From Bin87 sp965220505 (lineage in GTDB: Bacteria; Chloroflexota; Dehalococcoidia; Lucifugimonadales; UBA3495): DNA of 64,000 nucleotides. A program made the translations under genes and the position numbers. The notes beneath the pieces were generated by a model, which saw only the letters and a list, made by a program, of their open reading frames with translations, had not been told where the DNA came from and searched no databases. Numbering within the stretch: the first letter of the stretch is position 1; each line of letters starts with the position of its first letter. The stretch is from positions 930,001 to 994,000 of the forward strand of contig CBDCQE010000001.1 of NCBI GenBank assembly GCA_965220505.1. The letters run 5' to 3'. Of the stretch, positions 60,425 through 64,000 are shown piece after piece.

Positions 60425-61786
60425 ATGACTACCATTGCACCCGCGTCCGTCGCGGAAACCTACCCCCACTACGCCGCCGCGTATACCGCGCAGCGGGCCG
60501 GCAACTCCCCGGTTATCCAGGAACTGCGGCAGCGCGGCTGGGAAGCGTTCAACCGCTTGGGATTACCCACCGCCAGGCGCGGCAATGAGCCCTGGAAGTA
60601 CACGAACGCCGGCCCCATCGCCCGGGAAAACTTCGCGTATGCCGACCTCGCCTCTAACAGAGTGACCGAGCCGACCCAGGCGGAGGTGCAGGCCGTTGCG
60701 CCGTGGCAACCCGACTGGCGCACCCTGGTGATCGTGGACGGAGCCTTCGCTCCGGGCCTGACAGACGGAAACGCCGATGGTGCGGGCATAGCCACCGGCC
60801 TGGCCGACGCGCTCCAATCCGATCCCGAACTGGGCGATAAGACCTTGGGCTGCCTGGCGACCCCGGAAGACGATGGATTCACCGCCCTTAATACCGCCTT
60901 TCTGGGTGATGGCGTTGCAATCTCGGTGCCGGCGGGAGCGGACGCCGGCGTCATCAACGTCGTGTATCTCACCACTGGTCGTGGTCAGCCCCGAGCCACC
61001 CACCCGCGCCTCGTAATATCTGCCGCTCCCAATTCCCGCGCCACCGTCATCGAAACTTTCGTCGGTCCTGACGTGCGCTACCTGACCAACACCGTCATGG
61101 AAGCCTCGGTGGGCGAGGGAGCGAGTGTCGAGCACTATCGTCTACTGCTTGAAGGTCAGGAGGCCTACCACGTCGGGGTGAGTCGGGTTCTACAGCAACA
61201 GGACTCCACGTTCTCGTCGGTGGCCATCGCCCACGGAGCCGCCCTGGGCCGCAACGATTTCGGCGTCACCATCGCCGGAACCGGCGCCGAATGCACCCTC
61301 AACGGCCTGTACCTCACCACCGGCAGCCAGCACATCGACAACTACCTCAACATCGACCACGCAGAGCCCTACGGCACCAGCCGGCTCTTCTACAAGGGCA
61401 TCCTGGACGGACGCTCCCGGGCCGTGTTCGGCGGCAACGTCACCGTGCGCAAGGACGCGCAAAAGACCGACGCCCAGCAAACCGACAAGAATCTGCTCTT
61501 GTCCGAGGAAGCCGAGGTGGACAGCAAGCCCAGCCTGCTCATCTACGCCGACGACGTGAAATGCGGACACGGCGCGACCGCGGGCCACATCGACGCCGAC
61601 ACGGTGTTCTACATGCGCAGCCGGGGTCTCGATCTTCCCACCGCCAGCCGCATCCTGATCCACGCCTTCGCCAGCGAAATCATCGACACGGTGGCGCTGG
61701 AACCGTTGCGAGAATTTCTCGACGAACGCTTCCGTAACGCCATCCCTTCCGCCAACATCGCCCTGCCCATCGGAGGCCGCTCGTGA
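60425..61786 (+). CDS. sufD: Fe-S cluster assembly protein SufD
   Basis: This 453-residue partner of SufB and SufC has a conserved beta-helix core (LYLTTGSQHIDNYLNIDHAEP, read in two parts), VFGGNVTVRKDAQKTDAQQ and the functional cysteine-histidine stretch DVKCGHGATAGH. The gene overlaps the next (GTGA). Its position after the inserted gene pair instead of directly after sufC is the unusual feature. Confidence 0.93.
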   Translation: MTTIAPASVAETYPHYAAAYTAQRAGNSPVIQELRQRGWEAFNRLGLPTARRGNEPWKYTNAGPIARENFAYADLASNRVTEPTQAEVQAVAPWQPDWRTLVIVDGAFAPGLTDGNADGAGIATGLADALQSDPELGDKTLGCLATPEDDGFTALNTAFLGDGVAISVPAGADAGVINVVYLTTGRGQPRATHPRLVISAAPNSRATVIETFVGPDVRYLTNTVMEASVGEGASVEHYRLLLEGQEAYHVGVSRVLQQQDSTFSSVAIAHGAALGRNDFGVTIAGTGAECTLNGLYLTTGSQHIDNYLNIDHAEPYGTSRLFYKGILDGRSRAVFGGNVTVRKDAQKTDAQQTDKNLLLSEEAEVDSKPSLLIYADDVKCGHGATAGHIDADTVFYMRSRGLDLPTASRILIHAFASEIIDTVALEPLREFLDERFRNAIPSANIALPIGGRS

Positions 61787-63051
61787 CCGCCGCCACTGGG
61801 AACGTCCACGCTTCCCCACCCGGCCCCCTGACCCCCGAAGACGTCGCTCTGATCCGCCGGGACTTCCCGGTCTTGGATCAGCTGGTCAATGGCAAACCCC
61901 TGGTCTACCTGGACAACGCGGCCACCACGCAAAAACCCCGGGCGGTTATCGACGCCATCAGCAACTACTACCTGCACAACAATTCCAACGTGCACCGCGG
62001 CGTGCACACCCTGAGCCAGCGGGCCACCGACGACTACGAAGCCGGTCGTGAGGCAATCCGCCGGTTCATCAACGCGCCCGACGCCTCGGAGATCATCTAC
62101 GTGCGAGGCACGACCGAGGGGCTGAACCTGGTCGCCAGCAGCTACGGCCGCAAGTTCTTCAAGTCCGGAGACGAGGTCATCATCACCGGCATGGAGCACC
62201 ACTCCAACATTGTGCCCTGGCAGATCCTGGGCAAGGAAATCGGCATTCGCCTGCGGGTTATTCCCTTCACGGACCAGGGCGAGTTGCTGATGGACGAGTA
62301 CGAGAGCATGCTGAATGACCGGACTCGCCTCGTATCCGTGGTGCATCAGTCCAACGCGCTGGGCACAATCAACCCGGTGTCGGCCATCATCGAATTGGCC
62401 CACGCCCGGGGCATTCCGGTCATGATCGACGCCGCGCAATCGATCCCGCACATGCCCGTCGATGTGCAGGCTCTAGGCGCCGATTTCCTCACTTTCTCCG
62501 GCCACAAGATGTACGGGCCGACCGGCATCGGGGTGCTGTGGGGTCACGCGGATCTGCTCAACGAGATGCCACCCTACCAGTCCGGCGGAGAGATGATCCG
62601 TTCCGTGACCTACGAGGAAACCATCTACAACGTGCTTCCTCACAAGTTCGAGGCCGGCACCCCGGACATCGCCGGCGCCATCGGGCTCGGCGCGGCCGTG
62701 GAGTACCTCGAAACCATCGGCATGGATCGCATCGCCGCATACGAGCAGGCGTTGATGCGCTACGGCGCCGAGCGTCTCTCCGAAATCGAAGGAGTGAGAC
62801 TCATCGGCACCGCAGAAAACCGGGGTGGGGTCCTGTCGTTCTTCATGGAAGCCGCCCATGCCCACGACATCGGCACTATACTGGACGCCGAGGGCATCGC
62901 CGTGCGTACCGGCCACCACTGCGCGCAGCCGGTGATGGCTCGCTATGAGATCCCGGCTACAGTGCGGGCTTCCCTTTCCTTCTACAACACCACCGAGGAA
63001 ATTGACGCCCTGATCAAAGGCATTGATCGGGTCATTGAGGTTTTCGGCTGA
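61783..63051 (+). CDS. sufS: Cysteine desulfurase SufS
   Basis: This 422-residue PLP enzyme removes sulfur from cysteine for cluster assembly. It has the PLP lysine in FSGHKMYGPTG, a substrate-loop cysteine in TGHHCAQPVM, and EHHSNIVPW. It starts at GTG 61783, overlapping sufD, and its stop shares a base with the sufU start (TGATG). Confidence 0.95.
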   Translation: MTAATGNVHASPPGPLTPEDVALIRRDFPVLDQLVNGKPLVYLDNAATTQKPRAVIDAISNYYLHNNSNVHRGVHTLSQRATDDYEAGREAIRRFINAPDASEIIYVRGTTEGLNLVASSYGRKFFKSGDEVIITGMEHHSNIVPWQILGKEIGIRLRVIPFTDQGELLMDEYESMLNDRTRLVSVVHQSNALGTINPVSAIIELAHARGIPVMIDAAQSIPHMPVDVQALGADFLTFSGHKMYGPTGIGVLWGHADLLNEMPPYQSGGEMIRSVTYEETIYNVLPHKFEAGTPDIAGAIGLGAAVEYLETIGMDRIAAYEQALMRYGAERLSEIEGVRLIGTAENRGGVLSFFMEAAHAHDIGTILDAEGIAVRTGHHCAQPVMARYEIPATVRASLSFYNTTEEIDALIKGIDRVIEVFG

Positions 63052-63500
63052 TGGCATCCGACCTTAGCGATCTCTACCAGGAAATCCTTCTCGAACACAA
63101 CCGGCGCCCCCGTAATTTCCGTACCCTCGAGGATGCCACCCACCACGCGGACGGGTTCAATCCGTTGTGCGGCGACGAAATATCGCTGCAACTCCGCGTG
63201 GATGAGGAGACCGTCGGCGACGTGGGTTTCCAGGGACATGGCTGCGCCATCAGTCGCGCTTCCGCGTCCCTTTTGACCCAAGCGGTGAAAGGGGCATCGA
63301 CCTACGATGCCATGGCCATGTTCGACGAGTTTCACCGCATGCTCACCGAGCCCGACGCCGAGCTCGACTACGACCTGTTGGGCGACCTGGAAATGCTCGC
63401 CGGCGTGATCGCGTATCCCACGCGCATCAAGTGCGCCATCCTGGCCTGGCACACCTTGAAAGCGGCAATGGACGGCGAGGGCGTCGCCACAACCGAGTAG
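63051..63500 (+). CDS. sufU: SufU sulfurtransferase/scaffold protein
   Basis: This 149-residue SufU protein takes persulfide from SufS. All three conserved cysteines are present: NPLCGDE, HGCAISRAS and RIKCAIL. SufU relatives bind zinc and stimulate SufS. It starts one base inside the sufS stop, so it is coupled to sufS. Confidence 0.93.
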   Translation: MASDLSDLYQEILLEHNRRPRNFRTLEDATHHADGFNPLCGDEISLQLRVDEETVGDVGFQGHGCAISRASASLLTQAVKGASTYDAMAMFDEFHRMLTEPDAELDYDLLGDLEMLAGVIAYPTRIKCAILAWHTLKAAMDGEGVATTE

Positions 63501-63519
63501 CTATCCGCTGGGCGCCCCG

Positions 63520-64000
63520 ATGGCTTCCCTGCCCGACAATCCCGACGCGCTCTACGGCGACGTCATCATGGATCACTATCGCAGCCCGCGACATCGCGCG
63601 CCTTTGTCCAACGCCGACGTCGAAGCCGAAGAGTTCAATCCCTTCTGCGGGGACCGGGCCACGCTGCAACTGCGCCTCAGTCACGCGGACGGGAACTCGG
63701 CCTCAATCCAGGGCGTGAGCGCCCTGGCCGAGGGCTGCAGCATCATTCAGGCTTCAGCATCGCTATTGGCTGACAACCTGCAAGGCCGCACCCTGGAGCA
63801 AGCCGCTGATCTGTCCCAGTTGTTCCGGGACTTGATGCAGGGCAAGCCCTTGCCGCCCGTCGCTCTGTCCGAGCTCGGAGAGTTGGAAGCCCTGGAAGTA
63901 GTGCGGCAGTACCCGGTGCGCATCAAGTGCGCGCTGCTCCCCTGGGTGGCGCTGGAAGAAGGCTTGCGCCGGCTGGGTCGAAGAGGCGCGGCTGGCAGCT
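63520..64000 (+). CDS. Second SufU-like protein, cut by the window edge
   Basis: The first 160 codons encode a paralog of SufU. The three cysteines are again present: NPFCGDR, EGCSIIQAS and RIKCALLPW. The start at ATG 63520 is 19 nt after sufU. It is probably a nearly complete SufU-type protein and its end lies beyond the window. Two SufU-like genes in a row are unusual; one may have become a scaffold or carrier. Confidence 0.85.
   Translation, partial: MASLPDNPDALYGDVIMDHYRSPRHRAPLSNADVEAEEFNPFCGDRATLQLRLSHADGNSASIQGVSALAEGCSIIQASASLLADNLQGRTLEQAADLSQLFRDLMQGKPLPPVALSELGELEALEVVRQYPVRIKCALLPWVALEEGLRRLGRRGAAGS

Overview
The window is bacterial chromosomal DNA of high GC content. It is gene-dense, with short operons, ATG/GTG/TTG starts and Shine-Dalgarno sites. 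The gene set suggests an uncultured Chloroflexota bacterium, possibly of the Dehalococcoidia/SAR202 type. The reasons are a cytochrome c maturation (ccm) cluster, SUF genes with SufU, class 1B-type dihydroorotate dehydrogenase, paired GMC and luciferase-like flavin oxidoreductases, very long RpoB and RpoC, and dispersed GTAGGGGCGAA-type palindromes. This assignment is inference; no rRNA or tRNA gene was found to confirm it.

Layout. 1-5131 (minus strand): an SDR, an acyl-CoA ligase, then ccmA-ccmB-ccmC-ccmD-ccmE (ccmE cut by the edge). 5388-9828 (plus): a small unknown gene, a GMC oxidoreductase, a HicB/HicA-like toxin-antitoxin pair in B-to-A order, and fumarase. 10036-20035: rpoB-rpoC with a promoter and long leader; the rpoC product carries about 390 extra residues before its active site. 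20116-24276: pyrD, an iron-ADH-like protein lacking two metal ligands, a HEPN/PaREP1-like protein and mtaB. 24504-32818: two oligopeptide ABC ATPases without permeases, two MFS carriers, two luciferase-like flavoproteins, a DinB protein and a GYD protein. 33002-36344: a second GMC enzyme, a glutaredoxin-DinB fusion with an in-frame TGA in its active site, and a PAC2-family protein. 36422-40226: VOC, MFS, HAD and cupin genes. 40303-45371: a zinc-type locus (Fur-family regulator, substrate-binding protein, ATPase, permease, and an MFS carrier with a histidine-rich tail). 45445-48626: a HAS-barrel protein, a HerA-like ATPase and panC. 48668-53300: two unknown genes, etfB-etfA, an aldo/keto reductase and a transglutaminase-like protein. 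53303-56622: a restriction-modification pair with a frameshifted nuclease, DUF1802, a Tag-like glycosylase and TatD. 56933-64000: the suf operon sufB-sufC-[two PaREP1/HEPN paralogs]-sufD-sufS-sufU-sufU2.

The most notable observations are two. (1) A probable selenoprotein at 34569-35348 has a UxxC glutaredoxin domain fused to DinB; a stem-loop fitting the bacterial SECIS rules lies directly after the TGA. (2) A tandem pair of PaREP1/HEPN-like genes is inserted, with translational coupling, inside an otherwise canonical suf operon; a third family member lies upstream of mtaB. Secondary points are the giant RpoC insertion, an operator-like palindrome over the etfB promoter, a terminator-like hairpin between etfB and etfA, and families of dispersed palindromes in gene gaps.
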